Shown piece by piece: positions 50,118-60,011 of a DNA stretch of 64,000 bases. The stretch lies in assembly GCF_049846925.1 (NCBI RefSeq), contig NZ_JBNCMT010000005.1:62001-126000 (forward strand). Reading direction: 5' to 3'. Every line of letters begins with the position of its first letter. Position 1 is the first letter of the stretch. A program made the position numbers and the translations under genes. The notes below the pieces were generated by a model. That model was not told the origin of the DNA, searched no databases, and worked only from the letters and a program-made list of their open reading frames with translations. This stretch comes from Brevibacillus_H sp049846925. Its GTDB lineage: Bacteria > Bacillota > Bacilli > Brevibacillales > Brevibacillaceae.

Positions 50118-51482
50118 TTACTCAGGTATTTCGATCATTGCATAGAACTTTCCTGTTTTCTCCGTTCTACTGTAAATATTATCAAAATCTGTTTCAGAAC
50201 AAACATCTCTGTACATGTAGTTGGTGATTCTAATGGAGTACTTTCCAGGCTTGTATTTGTTCTTCTTGATAATTTCTTTCAGATCGATCGCAGATACACC
50301 CTCATTTTCTCGATCTGTAGAGAAAGTAGCCAGCTTTTCAGTACTATTGAAGAAGATTTCAACAACATTTCTGGAGCCTATTCTTGCATCTTCATAATAA
50401 TGGTCTTCTCCAAAACCAACCTGTTCATATTTCCATGCCGTTGTCGGAAGCCAGTACTTCCAGCCATCTTTCTTAATCTTTTTCAAACCGGTTTTGACCG
50501 CATGATCGGCTAGTAATGTAACCTCAGTGAATTGGTTAAGATCTGATCTATTTTCAATCTTCTTGATACTATTGTGACCAATCTGTGTTCCATCCTTCAT
50601 TACCAGTTTCATCGAATTGACTGGCATTGCTGCCCCTGTTTCACCTGACGTACAATAATCATTCAAGCTTAGGGCCGAATTGCTTAAACGAACCCTTCGA
50701 GACCAAACCACCTTCGAATCAACATTAGATATATACTGCACATCATAATATCCAGCACCAAAACGAGATAATTGCAAGGCTGTCTGATCCCAGTTCAAAT
50801 ACGATTTGTCTACAATCACTTTATTAACTGCCCATACGCCTGATCCTTCTTCCGCATCATAGCGATTGCCATAGCGGAAATGATTGGCACTCGTAGTCAA
50901 CCAGATGTCATAAATGGGTGCCTGAAACACAGTAATCAGATCGTTGCTGGATTCCAGATCACTTTGTTCGATTTGATAGGAAGAATCCGAGTTCCCTCTT
51001 GCAACGATATCAATTTTTGCCTTTGATTGATCATTAATAGGCAATCCAGGGTTTGGGTTAGGTTTTGGTTGAGGGCTAGGATTTGGCGGCACTTCAATTT
51101 GTACAACATACTTGTTACTCTCGCCAGCATCATTGGGAGTATAGGTTAGGGTTAGAATATATCCCGCATAATCTGTTGGAATCGTGGCAGTAAAACTTTG
51201 CGTATTTTTGGCAGATTGTTGAGTTCCAGATAATACCCAACTTCCCATCGCACTTGCATAAAAAGTGATGGGTTCATTCGTCGCCTGCACCACAATTTTT
51301 TCACCGGTATTTATTTTTTGCCCTGAGGCATTGATTCCACGATACAGTTCGGGTTTTGGAACCGTTGGTGTCGCTGCGGGAGTTGGATTGGTTTCCCCAT
51401 GAACAGGCGTAATGGCAGTAGTGGTTGCCACGGTAGTGATTACCATCGCTGAAGCCAACAATCCCATAAGATATTTCTTCAT
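50118..51482 (-). CDS. Secreted protein of unknown function
   Basis: I do not recognise this 454-residue protein. A signal peptide (about 1-29), a Thr/Pro-rich linker (about 30-50), a beta-rich domain (about 50-135) ending in YVVQIEVPP, a second Pro/Asn linker (PNPSPQPKPNPNPGLP) and a large C-terminal domain (about 150-454) with many aromatic residues follow one another. It has only three cysteines and no membrane segment after the signal. The proline linkers suggest a modular surface protein. It is transcribed away from the agr-like locus. Confidence 0.78.
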   Translation of the reverse strand: MKKYLMGLLASAMVITTVATTTAITPVHGETNPTPAATPTVPKPELYRGINASGQKINTGEKIVVQATNEPITFYASAMGSWVLSGTQQSAKNTQSFTATIPTDYAGYILTLTYTPNDAGESNKYVVQIEVPPNPSPQPKPNPNPGLPINDQSKAKIDIVARGNSDSSYQIEQSDLESSNDLITVFQAPIYDIWLTTSANHFRYGNRYDAEEGSGVWAVNKVIVDKSYLNWDQTALQLSRFGAGYYDVQYISNVDSKVVWSRRVRLSNSALSLNDYCTSGETGAAMPVNSMKLVMKDGTQIGHNSIKKIENRSDLNQFTEVTLLADHAVKTGLKKIKKDGWKYWLPTTAWKYEQVGFGEDHYYEDARIGSRNVVEIFFNSTEKLATFSTDRENEGVSAIDLKEIIKKNKYKPGKYSIRITNYMYRDVCSETDFDNIYSRTEKTGKFYAMIEIPE

Positions 51483-51611
51483 TTTGTCCCTTCCTTCTCC
51501 TGTTCTTTCTTAATTTACTCTTTATCTATCCCAATAATTATATGTTACTTAAGACAAATAGACAAAAGAAAAGAGTTGGATAAATAATTTACAAATAATT
51601 GTAAAAATATG

Positions 51612-51640
51612 TTGATTATTGCCAATTTTATCTATACTAT
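51612..51640 (+). promoter_or_regulatory. Sigma-A-like promoter of the agr-like locus
   Basis: TTGATT (51612-51617), 17 bases, then TACTAT (51635-51640) lies 39 bases upstream of the agrD-like ATG. Confidence 0.5.
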
Positions 51641-51679
51641 GAAAGTGTACAAATTAATAGATTCAAAGGAGGCATTGGA

Positions 51680-51805
51680 ATGAAACACAAAGTAATGAAT
51701 GCAATTGGTGCTCTTGCTGCGGTTATTTCATCTATGCATGCTGTAGGAATCCTTTGTACATTACACATTTACGAACCAACTCCACCACATCTTCGAGAAG
51801 AATAA
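51680..51805 (+). CDS. agrD: AgrD-like cyclic autoinducer peptide precursor
   Basis: This 41-residue gene sits between an AAAGGAGG SD (7-base spacing) and the agrB-like gene. The peptide has an N-terminal amphipathic helix (MKHKVMNAIGALAAVISSMH), then VGI-L-C26-T-L-H-I-Y followed by EPTPPHLREE. The pattern C-x4 then Y-E-P-x-x-P matches the AgrD precursors of Listeria (CFMFVYEPKSP): the five residues Cys26-Ile30 would form a thiolactone ring, and the acidic, proline-rich C-terminus is removed by AgrB. The exact N-terminal cut is unknown. The processed signal is probably exported and detected by the downstream AgrC-like protein. Confidence 0.85.
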   Translation: MKHKVMNAIGALAAVISSMHAVGILCTLHIYEPTPPHLREE

Positions 51806-51815
51806 TCACTGAAGT

Positions 51816-51846
51816 GAGTCTGCGAGACGATCGCGGGCTCCTTTTT
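51816..51846 (+). terminator. Attenuating terminator between agrD and agrB
   Basis: A 9-bp stem (51816-51824 / 51832-51840, two G-U pairs) with a 7-base loop is followed by CTTTTT. It would make the peptide message more abundant than that of agrB and agrC. Confidence 0.7.
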
Positions 51847-51891
51847 CATACTACTCGCTAATCTTGCAAATAAGGATGGAGGTTACTACTG

Positions 51892-52488
51892 ATGAGTATT
51901 ATTGAGAATCTGTCTATTCGCATCGCAAGACAAGTAAAAGCTAACGGAAGTCCTCACTCGGTTGGAGTTATTTCACACGGCATTGAAATTATGATGTTAA
52001 ATACGTTGAACACCCTGCTTCTTCTAATATTGGCATTATTCATGGGGTGCTTTACAACCGTGGCATTCGCCTCTGTCAGTTATACACTTCTTCGGAATTT
52101 TACTGGTGGTGTACATTTTAAAAATCCTTGGTCTTGTATGATTTTCGGCAATATTCTATTATTTTCAATAGGTTGGTTAACTTCTTCTTTCGCAATTCAA
52201 AACGGGTTATACTTATACTTAGTAACATTTGCATTATTTCTTACATCGTTTCTCATAAATCGTAAACATGCCCCAGCCAAACACACCTATTTTGAATTTG
52301 AACCGGAACAGATACGACAAAATCGACGTAAAGCATTTATCATACTCGGGTTTTGTGCAGGTATTGCCTTTGTATTAGGAGCAATTGGATATTCCCCTAT
52401 TATGTTGGTTATGGGACTGGCTGTTCTGTTGCAAGCTTTATTACTCCATCCTCTCACTTTCAAACTAATTCAAAAAATGGGCTGGTAG
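51892..52488 (+). CDS. agrB: AgrB-like peptide-processing membrane protease
   Basis: The 198-residue membrane protein has several hydrophobic segments and the catalytic pair of AgrB: His75 and Cys82 in GGVHFKNPWSC, with the same seven-residue spacing as in Staphylococcus aureus AgrB (His77 and Cys84). AgrB cleaves the C-terminal part of AgrD and forms the thiolactone. SD GGAGG precedes the ATG. Length is typical. Confidence 0.92.
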   Translation: MSIIENLSIRIARQVKANGSPHSVGVISHGIEIMMLNTLNTLLLLILALFMGCFTTVAFASVSYTLLRNFTGGVHFKNPWSCMIFGNILLFSIGWLTSSFAIQNGLYLYLVTFALFLTSFLINRKHAPAKHTYFEFEPEQIRQNRRKAFIILGFCAGIAFVLGAIGYSPIMLVMGLAVLLQALLLHPLTFKLIQKMGW

Positions 52489-52518
52489 TGCTGTTGGGAA
52501 TGAAAGCAGGAATAGGGA

Positions 52519-53880
52519 ATGGATTCATTGACTCAGTTTTTTTTGATGAATGTACCTGAAGCTTTTGTAATTTTAGTAGTAGGCTTGACATTATTTAATC
52601 AACCTCTACAGGGTAGATGGCGTCAAGTTACCATTTTTGCCCTGAGCTACGCTTTTTCTGTTTTTCTATTCGATTTTTTTGGCGTAATCTACGAGATTAA
52701 AGTTGTTACATTATTTGTGATCATGAATCTGCTTATTCGGTACCTTTTCAATTTCCCTTTTCTAACGACTGGTTTAATCAGTGCAAGCTCCTTTGTAATG
52801 CTTGTTGCAATCGAATTTATGGTTCTTCTGCTATTTCAATTTCTCCATATTGGAATTAATGAAATCATGGCTAATCCACTCTACTTGTATTCTGCCATGT
52901 GGAGCATTTTTGCTCTTAGTCTTGTTTTCTCCTGGATACTAAGGCGTTTCAATTTAAATTTGATTCGCCTCTTTTCCTTTTCCAAGCTTAATACTTATCT
53001 TTCACTTTTAGTTGTGTTTATTATGGTGGAGCTACTCGTAATTTTATCAACTGCTACTCACTATTATCTTGCTGATGAAAACAAGCTCGATGTGGTGAAG
53101 ATACATAACATTCCTATTCTCATCCCGGTCATGCTGATTGTGTTCATTTTGATCGTAATTGTGTTTACCAGATACTTATCGCTTAAGAAGAAAAGTGTAA
53201 TGATCGAAACAGAAGATCCCTATCTCAAAAGTATTGACGATATGATGCATACGCTCCGCTCGATCCAAAACGAAGAATCCATGCACTATCAAGCAATTCT
53301 TGAGCTTCTGAAACAGCAAGAGTACGAAAAGGCAAGCAACTATGTAGAAAAGATTTTTTCCCATACGGATACACATTACCGACAGTTTGCGAGGCTAACC
53401 AATACGGAAATTAATGATCCTGCTGTCGCCTATCTTCTGCAGACCAAAATGGCATACTGTTTGGCTAATAAACTCATTTTCACATACGATGTTCAAACGA
53501 CACGTCAATTCAGTCACATGAAATCAATTGATACGATTAAACTACTGGGGAACTTACTGGATAATGCCATTCGGGCGGCAAAAGGAGACCCCGTTTCACA
53601 AGAGGTTCATATGTCATGGCTCGATAACGGTCAGGAAGAATTGCTTCTTATCCGGAATTCGGGGCCTACCATACCCCAACAATATATGAGCAGGTTGTTT
53701 GACCTGGGTTTTACGACAAAAAAATCAAATGGCGGTGCAGGATTGTCCATTGTCAATGCAATCGTCAAGAAGTATCGCGGCAGTATTCATGTCACCTCGG
53801 AGGATAATGTAACTGTCTTCCAGATTGTTTTCACTCATACCGCAAAATCATCCGTCTCCGGAACTACTCTAGACGTATGA
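52519..53880 (+). CDS. AgrC-like membrane sensor with GHKL domain, apparently lacking the phospho-His
   Basis: The 453-residue protein has about six N-terminal membrane segments (1-220) and a C-terminal GHKL ATPase domain (about 330-440) with the N box NLLDNA (Asn349) and a G box GGAGLS (405-410). In the dimerisation part, AgrC kinases carry an RHD-x-x-N motif; here the aligned segment is LRS-I-Q250-N251-E252, so the phospho-acceptor His position appears to be Asn. The later His256 remains. No AgrA-type response regulator gene follows; the next gene, convergent, is a Big_2 protein. The protein may be a pseudokinase, a phosphatase or signal through another route. The alignment was made by eye. 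Confidence 0.85.
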   Translation: MDSLTQFFLMNVPEAFVILVVGLTLFNQPLQGRWRQVTIFALSYAFSVFLFDFFGVIYEIKVVTLFVIMNLLIRYLFNFPFLTTGLISASSFVMLVAIEFMVLLLFQFLHIGINEIMANPLYLYSAMWSIFALSLVFSWILRRFNLNLIRLFSFSKLNTYLSLLVVFIMVELLVILSTATHYYLADENKLDVVKIHNIPILIPVMLIVFILIVIVFTRYLSLKKKSVMIETEDPYLKSIDDMMHTLRSIQNEESMHYQAILELLKQQEYEKASNYVEKIFSHTDTHYRQFARLTNTEINDPAVAYLLQTKMAYCLANKLIFTYDVQTTRQFSHMKSIDTIKLLGNLLDNAIRAAKGDPVSQEVHMSWLDNGQEELLLIRNSGPTIPQQYMSRLFDLGFTTKKSNGGAGLSIVNAIVKKYRGSIHVTSEDNVTVFQIVFTHTAKSSVSGTTLDV

Positions 53881-53898
53881 TGTACAACTCGAATAAGA

Positions 53899-53931
53899 AA
53901 AAGGCACCTGGCAATTATACAGGTGCCTTTT
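53899..53931. terminator. Bidirectional terminator between agrC-like and Big_2 genes
   Basis: A 12-bp inverted repeat (53899-53910 / 53920-53931) with a 9-base loop, ending in a T run on both strands, separates the two convergent genes. Confidence 0.88.
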
Positions 53932-53943
53932 GCGTTCATGAGA

Positions 53944-55053
53944 TTAGGTAATTTTCACTCGAACAGTCGTGGTTTTTCCACCATTCTTGATTGTAATCGT
54001 TACTTCCGATTTTTTGCCTTTGTCTTTATCTTTATCTTTGTCTTTGTCTTTTGATTTCCCTTTTTTTCCACTCTCTACTTTCACCAATCCATCAGCACTA
54101 ACCGTAACTAATGTGGAATCGCTGCTTTCATAGGTTGTTCCTGTGGAAGCTTTGGTTAGGTCCTTTTGTTTGCCGTCTTTTGTAATTCCAAACACCTTCA
54201 ATTGTCTCGTTTTACCAGGTTTGAGATTGACGGAGGTTGGAGTTGCTTTCAGCTTTGAAATCTCTGCTTTTCCGGCTTCCGTTACTTCTACTTCCGCACT
54301 TGCTGTAAACTTCCCGTCTTCCGTAGTTACGGTAACAGTCGTTTTTCCGACCTTCACTGGGGTGATCACACCCTTGTCTACCGTAGCGATGGTTGTGTCC
54401 TTTGATTCCCAAGTTACATTTTTGTTCGTTGTATTATCCGGTTCAACTGTTGCAACCAATGTCGCCGTTGTTCCCAACGCTACTTTTACCGAAGATTGAT
54501 CCAGTTTCACACCTGTCGCAGGAACATTCACAGCCGGCTCGGTCATCGATACACCTTGTTCTCCTGCAAACGGAACTACATAGAGTGTTGTATCTCCAAC
54601 CACAAAGCTGGTTCCAGTTTCAGAGGTAGTCACATCGGCTTTCCCTTGAAACTTGCCGGAAACACCTGTAATCGTCCAACTGGTATCCACACCTTCTACA
54701 TCAACTGCAACGTAGATGGTGTCTTTCGTATAGGTTGTCCCTTCAGGGCTTGTCTCACCTTTTGGACGAAGATCAAAAAAATATCTGCCTGCAACCGGGG
54801 CATCAACGGTGTATTGACCGTCTCCTTTGGTCGCAAACTTCGCTGTAAAGATTTGATCGCCACTCTTGGCTGTAACCTCTAATGCATTTGCAAAATCTGC
54901 TGCATTCTGTCCATCCGGAACATTAAACTCTCCCACTAGATGAAAAAGTTTCTTCTGAACAGTTTCCTCAGCTTGTGCAGTTAACGGCACCATCATCAAA
55001 AATACTAGTAGTGCGGATAAGAAGATTGAAATTGCCTTGTTACTACGTTGCAT
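53944..55053 (-). CDS. Secreted Big_2 protein with a Lys-Asp repeat
   Basis: The 369-residue protein has a signal peptide (1-28), an N-terminal beta-rich domain (about 35-165), a Big_2 domain (about 185-260, LDQSSVKVALGTTATLVATVEPD) and a second Big_2 domain (about 262-369) that contains a Lys-Asp repeat of four to five KD units near its end (encoded by a hexanucleotide tandem repeat at 54016-54050). Such runs can change length by slippage. There is no anchor motif. The N-terminal domain is not recognised. Confidence 0.83.
   Translation of the reverse strand: MQRSNKAISIFLSALLVFLMMVPLTAQAEETVQKKLFHLVGEFNVPDGQNAADFANALEVTAKSGDQIFTAKFATKGDGQYTVDAPVAGRYFFDLRPKGETSPEGTTYTKDTIYVAVDVEGVDTSWTITGVSGKFQGKADVTTSETGTSFVVGDTTLYVVPFAGEQGVSMTEPAVNVPATGVKLDQSSVKVALGTTATLVATVEPDNTTNKNVTWESKDTTIATVDKGVITPVKVGKTTVTVTTEDGKFTASAEVEVTEAGKAEISKLKATPTSVNLKPGKTRQLKVFGITKDGKQKDLTKASTGTTYESSDSTLVTVSADGLVKVESGKKGKSKDKDKDKDKDKGKKSEVTITIKNGGKTTTVRVKIT
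54016..54050 (-). repeat. Hexanucleotide tandem repeat encoding Lys-Asp
   Basis: About five copies of a 6-base unit (ctttgt/ctttat on the plus strand) encode the run KDKDKDKDK of a Big_2 surface protein. Because the unit is six bases, copy-number change would keep frame. Confidence 0.75.
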
Positions 55054-55180
55054 TCCCTTCCCGTCCTTTCTCTTGTCGAATTACGAATGTCGAATGTAGT
55101 CTATGAATCTATCATCACTATATCCAGAAAATTATGGTAAGGAAATAGGGCGGAAGTTGGGATATCGATTTCTTTTTTAT

Positions 55181-55211
55181 AAAAAAAAAGACGTTCGATA
55201 GTTCGAACGTC
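55181..55211 (-). terminator. Terminator of the giant repetitive surface protein gene
   Basis: gacgttcga (55190-55198) and tcgaacgtc (55203-55211) form a 9-bp stem with a 4-base loop, followed on the minus strand by nine Ts. Confidence 0.9.
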
Positions 55212-55231
55212 ATTAGAAAATCATTCTATGT

Positions 55232-58200
55232 TTAGTTTGTCCAGCTTACTACGAGATCAACACCTTCTGCCACTTGCAAGCCATCGGAAAGTTCTATTGT
55301 ATAGTTGACACCTTCTACTGCTCCGGTAAGTGTCAGAATATAGGTATCAAGAATTGGTTCATTATCCTCTCCTACAGCCTGTGTTACCGCCACCACTACT
55401 GGATTGCCCGCTTCATCCTTTGCAGTAAGTGCTGCTTCCAATTCAGCAGGAGTTGTTCCAGCAACAGTAATTCTTACATTCCCTAATTCTGATTCCTCAC
55501 TTACATTCGTAATGGAAATCACCGGTTCGGGAACGGATTCCCAGCTTACTACGAGATCAACGCCTTCTGCCGCTTGCAAGCCATCGGAAAGTTCTATTGT
55601 ATAGTTGACACCTTCTACTGCTCCGGTAAGTGTCAGAATATAGGTATCAAGAATTGGTTCATTATCCTCTTCAACAGCCTGTGTTACCGCCACCACTACT
55701 GGATTGCCCGCTTCATCCTTTGCAGTAAGTGCTGCTTCCAATTCAGCAGTAGTTGCTCCAGCAACAGTAATTNNNNNNNNNNNNNNNNNNNNNNNNNNNN
55801 NNNNNNNNNNNNNNNNNNNNNNNNNNNNNNNNNNNNNNNNNNNNNNNNNNNNNNNNNNNNNNNNNNNNNNNNACAGCCTGTGTTACCGCCACCACTACTG
55901 GATTGCCCGCTTCATCCTTTGCAGTAAGTGCTGCTTCCAATTCAGCAGTAGTTGCTCCAGCAACAGTAATTCTCACATTCCCTATTTCTGATTCCTCACT
56001 TACATTCGTAATGGAAATCACCGGTTCGGGAACGGATTCCCAGCTTACGATCATATCCTCATTTTCGATTGCCTCGAATCCATCGGCTAAAAGAATGTTG
56101 TAATTCAAACCAGTGTTTGCATTTTCGATTACAGCAATATAGGTGTCCACAATTGGTTGTGAATTATCATCGAGAGCTTGAGTCACTGTAACAACAGCAG
56201 GTTGTGATTGTCCATTTACATCTACATATGTGGCTGAGAGGGCACCTTCCAATGCTTCTGCAGTAGTATCTGTTGCAACTATCTTAAATTCTCCTACTGT
56301 CTCTTCTTCGGTAACACTCTCAATTACCACTACTTCTTCCGGCGCTTCCCAGCTAAATTCAATTTCATCTTCTTCAGAAAACGTCAGTGTATAGACAACA
56401 TCAGCTGCTGCATTCTCGATAGTTACATCATACACTTCAGGCAGAGGTAGACCATCCTCATCGACTGCTTGGGTAATCGAAAACTCTGCTTCCTTCTCCG
56501 TTTGATCAGAATCTGTGAACGTGACAGCTAGGCCATCTTGTAAAGCTTCTATGCTTATTCCCTCTGTGTAAATTTTGAGCTTTCCAATTTGCTCACCAAT
56601 TTTCACATTGTGTATTACTCCAGCTTGCTCAGATGACCAGCTTACTCCCAGATCTACTCCTTGCAATGCTTCAAACCCTTCTGATAAGACCAGCATATAC
56701 TCGACATCTTGAGTTGGATTCTTTATAGCAACTGAATACCTATTTTCAATCGGTTGCCCACTTTCATCAGTAACCTGACTTACAGTAGCTGGGGCTTTTT
56801 GGAGAACATTTTCTGCATCAATATATTCCACAGATAGTGCACCAGCCAAATCTTCTGCAGTAGTCCCTTCTGCCATAACTATGATTACCCCTACTATTTG
56901 AGTCGGATAAACATTGGTAATTGGTATTGCTCCTTCTGAGAAATCTTCCCAGCTTACGTTTAGATTTACATCCTTCAGGGCGACTATTTCATCAGCCAAT
57001 ACTAGCGTATACTCGACACCTCGAATGGCTCCCACAATGGTTACATCGTAGCTATTTTCAACTGGCTGTTGGTTTTCATCAACCTTTTGGGTAACAATCA
57101 CTTCTGCTGTTTTTTCAACACCATCTGTATCCTTGTATTTTGCAGATAAGGCGTTTTGCATCACGTCTAACGTTGTTTCATGAACGTCAATCCATAATTT
57201 CCCTGGATCAGGATACTTCATTACACTAGTAACATATCCCGGTGGTACAACTCCTATTTCTACTACTTCTCTTCCTGGAATGATGTTTTCAAAGGAGTTA
57301 TTATCACGCAGCCATGTTTTTACAACTGCTGGCGTGCCACTTTTTACAGAAATACCATCGCCTTCTACTTCAGTCGGTAAATTACGAGGATCACTAATGG
57401 TATTTCCATATATATTACCCTCGTTAATAACAGATTCCTTATCCAAGTAGATGGCATGCATTAAATGTACGAATCTATTTCTTTCTGCTTTTACCTCTGT
57501 TGCTCCCTCGGTTACAATCCCTGCGTATCCTCCACTAAATGTCGAATCCTCTACTTTAAAAGAAGTTCCTGTACTGCCTGCTGTATCGACTATACCAATT
57601 GAAGTTTTTCCTAGGATGTTGACAAAGCTGCATTCACGAATGATGATAGATGTCCCACCTTCAATCTTTATTCCGTATTTCCAATCAGGATTCTCAAATA
57701 AGGAAGGACCTAATGAAACTTTACTGATCAGTACATTATTACCATTTACGTGAAGTCCTGTATTTAATCTGATATTTTTGAACACTACATCATCTGAATA
57801 AATCTGATGGTATCCAGAAGATTTTAGTGTATAAGACATTCCATCAATTGTGATTTTTCTATTTATTGTAAGTGGTTCCTGTAGCTCAATATTCTGTGTC
57901 AACTCAATAGCCCTGATTTCGAGATTGTTTAATGCATGTAGAAGTTCTTCTTCATTACCTACTTCAACAGCGGAAATCATTAATTGTTCCGGTATTTCTA
58001 TAAATACATCCTCTTCAGGCCTATTTCCCTGTGGGTCAAAAAGAAGTGCTCGCGGTATGGTCATGCATTGGCCAGGTTCAATTGTGGCACCTGCTCCCAA
58101 GACAATTTCCATTTCACGATTACTCTTCCAAGTGACTACTGCCGGTGTTTCAACGGCTCCTAGTTTCCGTGCATTCGCCAACTCAGACGCTACGGCTGAT

Positions 58201-60011
58201 TGTGATTCTTCGGAAACATCTTCTGAAAAAGTTAAGCTAATCTTGTCACCTGGATTCAGTCGATCATTTCCATCGTTATCATAGGCAGCAACCCTACTGA
58301 CATACGGAGCATCCATATCATTTACTGCATCTTGCAACTCATTGATTTCTTTAATCGATATAGACTCACCGTTATCACTGACATCCATTTCGAACGCATT
58401 CCAATATAACTCATCGCCACTACCAACCGGGACTACCATCTCTTTAATTGGATTTAGGTCATTTCCTCTAAACACCTTAATTTTTGCGCCGGAGTTCCTC
58501 AGCGTCGTTGCCTCTGGATCCACTGATTGTGAGAAGTTATGGACATAGAACTTGTAAGTCCCATTTACCAGTTTTCGGATGGTTGTCGTCTCTGGACCAT
58601 ATGATCTCGTATCATCCCAATCTAAATCAGCATAAATGACATCCCCGTATCTATATGTTTTGTCACCGTACCAGGTATGAAACTCGCCGAAATGATCTGC
58701 CGATGGTCCCACTAGGTGGGAATCGATATCAAGTGGGAGCTCATCCCAACTTAACATGATCTTCACTTCATTGGATGCAGCCCCTCGAATGGCTGTCCCA
58801 TTTTGATCTTTATTAAAAATATCAGATGGAGCTACTGCCACCATATAGGAAGTGATGTATCCATTTTTCACAAACTCTCCTGTATAGGTGCCTGGGGCAA
58901 GGTTTATGGAATAGAAACCATATCTATCTGTCGTAGCCTCTCCGACGATTTCCCCTGACGTTGAGCCAGCTCCTTCTCTAAACTTAACAGTTATTCCTGC
59001 GACACCAATTGCCGATACATCGGTAATTCTTCCTGAGAATCCATTCTTCAATATAACTGCAGATTCTACCTTATTCCCCCTTACCTTCTGTGATTCCGCT
59101 TTGGGGGTAATTGATACATTCAGTTCTTTGTCAATATTATCGGTTAGAGGGATTGGGTTATAGGTAAAACGGTTGCGACTGGAATCATACTCCAGGTTAG
59201 TAAGGGTGAACGGCTCTCCTCCCAAGGTAGCCTCAATATCAAAGTCTGCTATTGTTTCTCCGGTTACAATACGATCAAACTCCACATCAATGCTTGACTG
59301 GGTTGCATGTATCTCTGTTAACGTAGCATCTAGATTATTCGAAATATCGTCGTTATAATCTTCGCCATCAATTTCAACACTATCTACCCCATTATCCAAA
59401 ACGACGTTCTGTGGCATGGTAGACAGTGTTGATCCGTTCGCATTAATCTCTGCCGTATCAATCCGACCAGGGCCAAGAATGGCAGCGGCTGCATTTAATA
59501 TTAAGGTTGCAATGTCTGTTTCGGCAGCAAGATCAATTCGAATATTCGTTGAACGAGAATTGACTGTATCAAAATCTCCCATTAATTCGACTTTCGCATT
59601 CGGATCAATCGCTTGAAGGCTTTCCTTTATTGTAATGTTCTCAAATCCAGTACTACCTTCTGAAAGTCCCTGTTCCTGAATCTTAACGGTAGATTCTAGT
59701 TGTACCTCTGTTACCCGGGTTGAACCACTGGCAACAATACGAATGGCTCCATTGTTTTTATTTACAATGACCGTTAAGAGAACCGTGTTATTGAAGTGAA
59801 TACTGTTGGCGCCGCCACCTTTTACAATGGTATTGCCCCGTACTTCAACACCATCAAGAGTCACGTCCCCTTCACCGATGTCTTCACTTAACAAAAGATT
59901 TCCGGTAATTATCGTATTGCGTAATGTAACATTTGGACTACTAATCACTACGTTTCCGGAAATAGTTTGTTTGGAAGAAGAAGACGACGGCCCGTAGGTT
60001 CCTGCCTCCAA
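55232..60011 (-). CDS. Giant repetitive surface protein, C-terminal part (interrupted by an assembly gap)
   Basis: Reading from the high-coordinate side, this is the continuation of the gene at 59948-61483 after a one-base frameshift. It contains a beta-helix-like segment (about the first 180 residues, GNVVISSPNVTLRNTIITGNLLL), a carboxypeptidase-regulatory-like domain (VAGITVKFREGAG, DRYGFYSINLAPGTY), a YfaP-like domain (MLSWDELPLDIDSHLVGPS), a second right-handed beta-helix region with Asn-rich turns, and a run of about eight Ig-like ~100-residue repeats with the pattern VSWESVPEPVISITNV. The last repeats are nearly identical in DNA. The 100-base N run at 55773-55872 shifts the frame; with a true gap of 201 bases (or 201 plus multiples of 300) the frame is continuous to the stop at 55232. 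No SLH or LPxTG motif is seen. Confidence 0.8.
55241..56040 (-). repeat. Nearly identical 300-bp coding tandem repeats spanning the assembly gap
   Basis: The unit starting at 55241 recurs at 55541 with only a few base changes, and the sequence after the gap joins the same unit, ending at 56040. The 300-bp period equals 100 codons of the Ig-like repeat, so changes in copy number stay in frame. Confidence 0.85.
55773..55872. other. Assembly gap (100 Ns)
   Basis: A run of exactly 100 Ns, a common placeholder for a gap of unknown size, lies inside the tandem repeat. The matching repeat positions 55674 and 55873 are 199 bases apart in this sequence but should be a multiple of 300, so the missing piece should be 201 bases or that plus whole 300-base units. 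Confidence 0.95.

Noticed and set aside
55232..55741. Separate small protein made of one and a half Ig-like repeats
   Set aside because: It has no SD or start of its own; it is the in-frame end of the giant gene once the gap length is corrected.
59948..60011. Programmed ribosomal frameshift
   Set aside because: The five-base homopolymer is not a classical slippery heptamer and no downstream pseudoknot was seen; an error or mutation is simpler.
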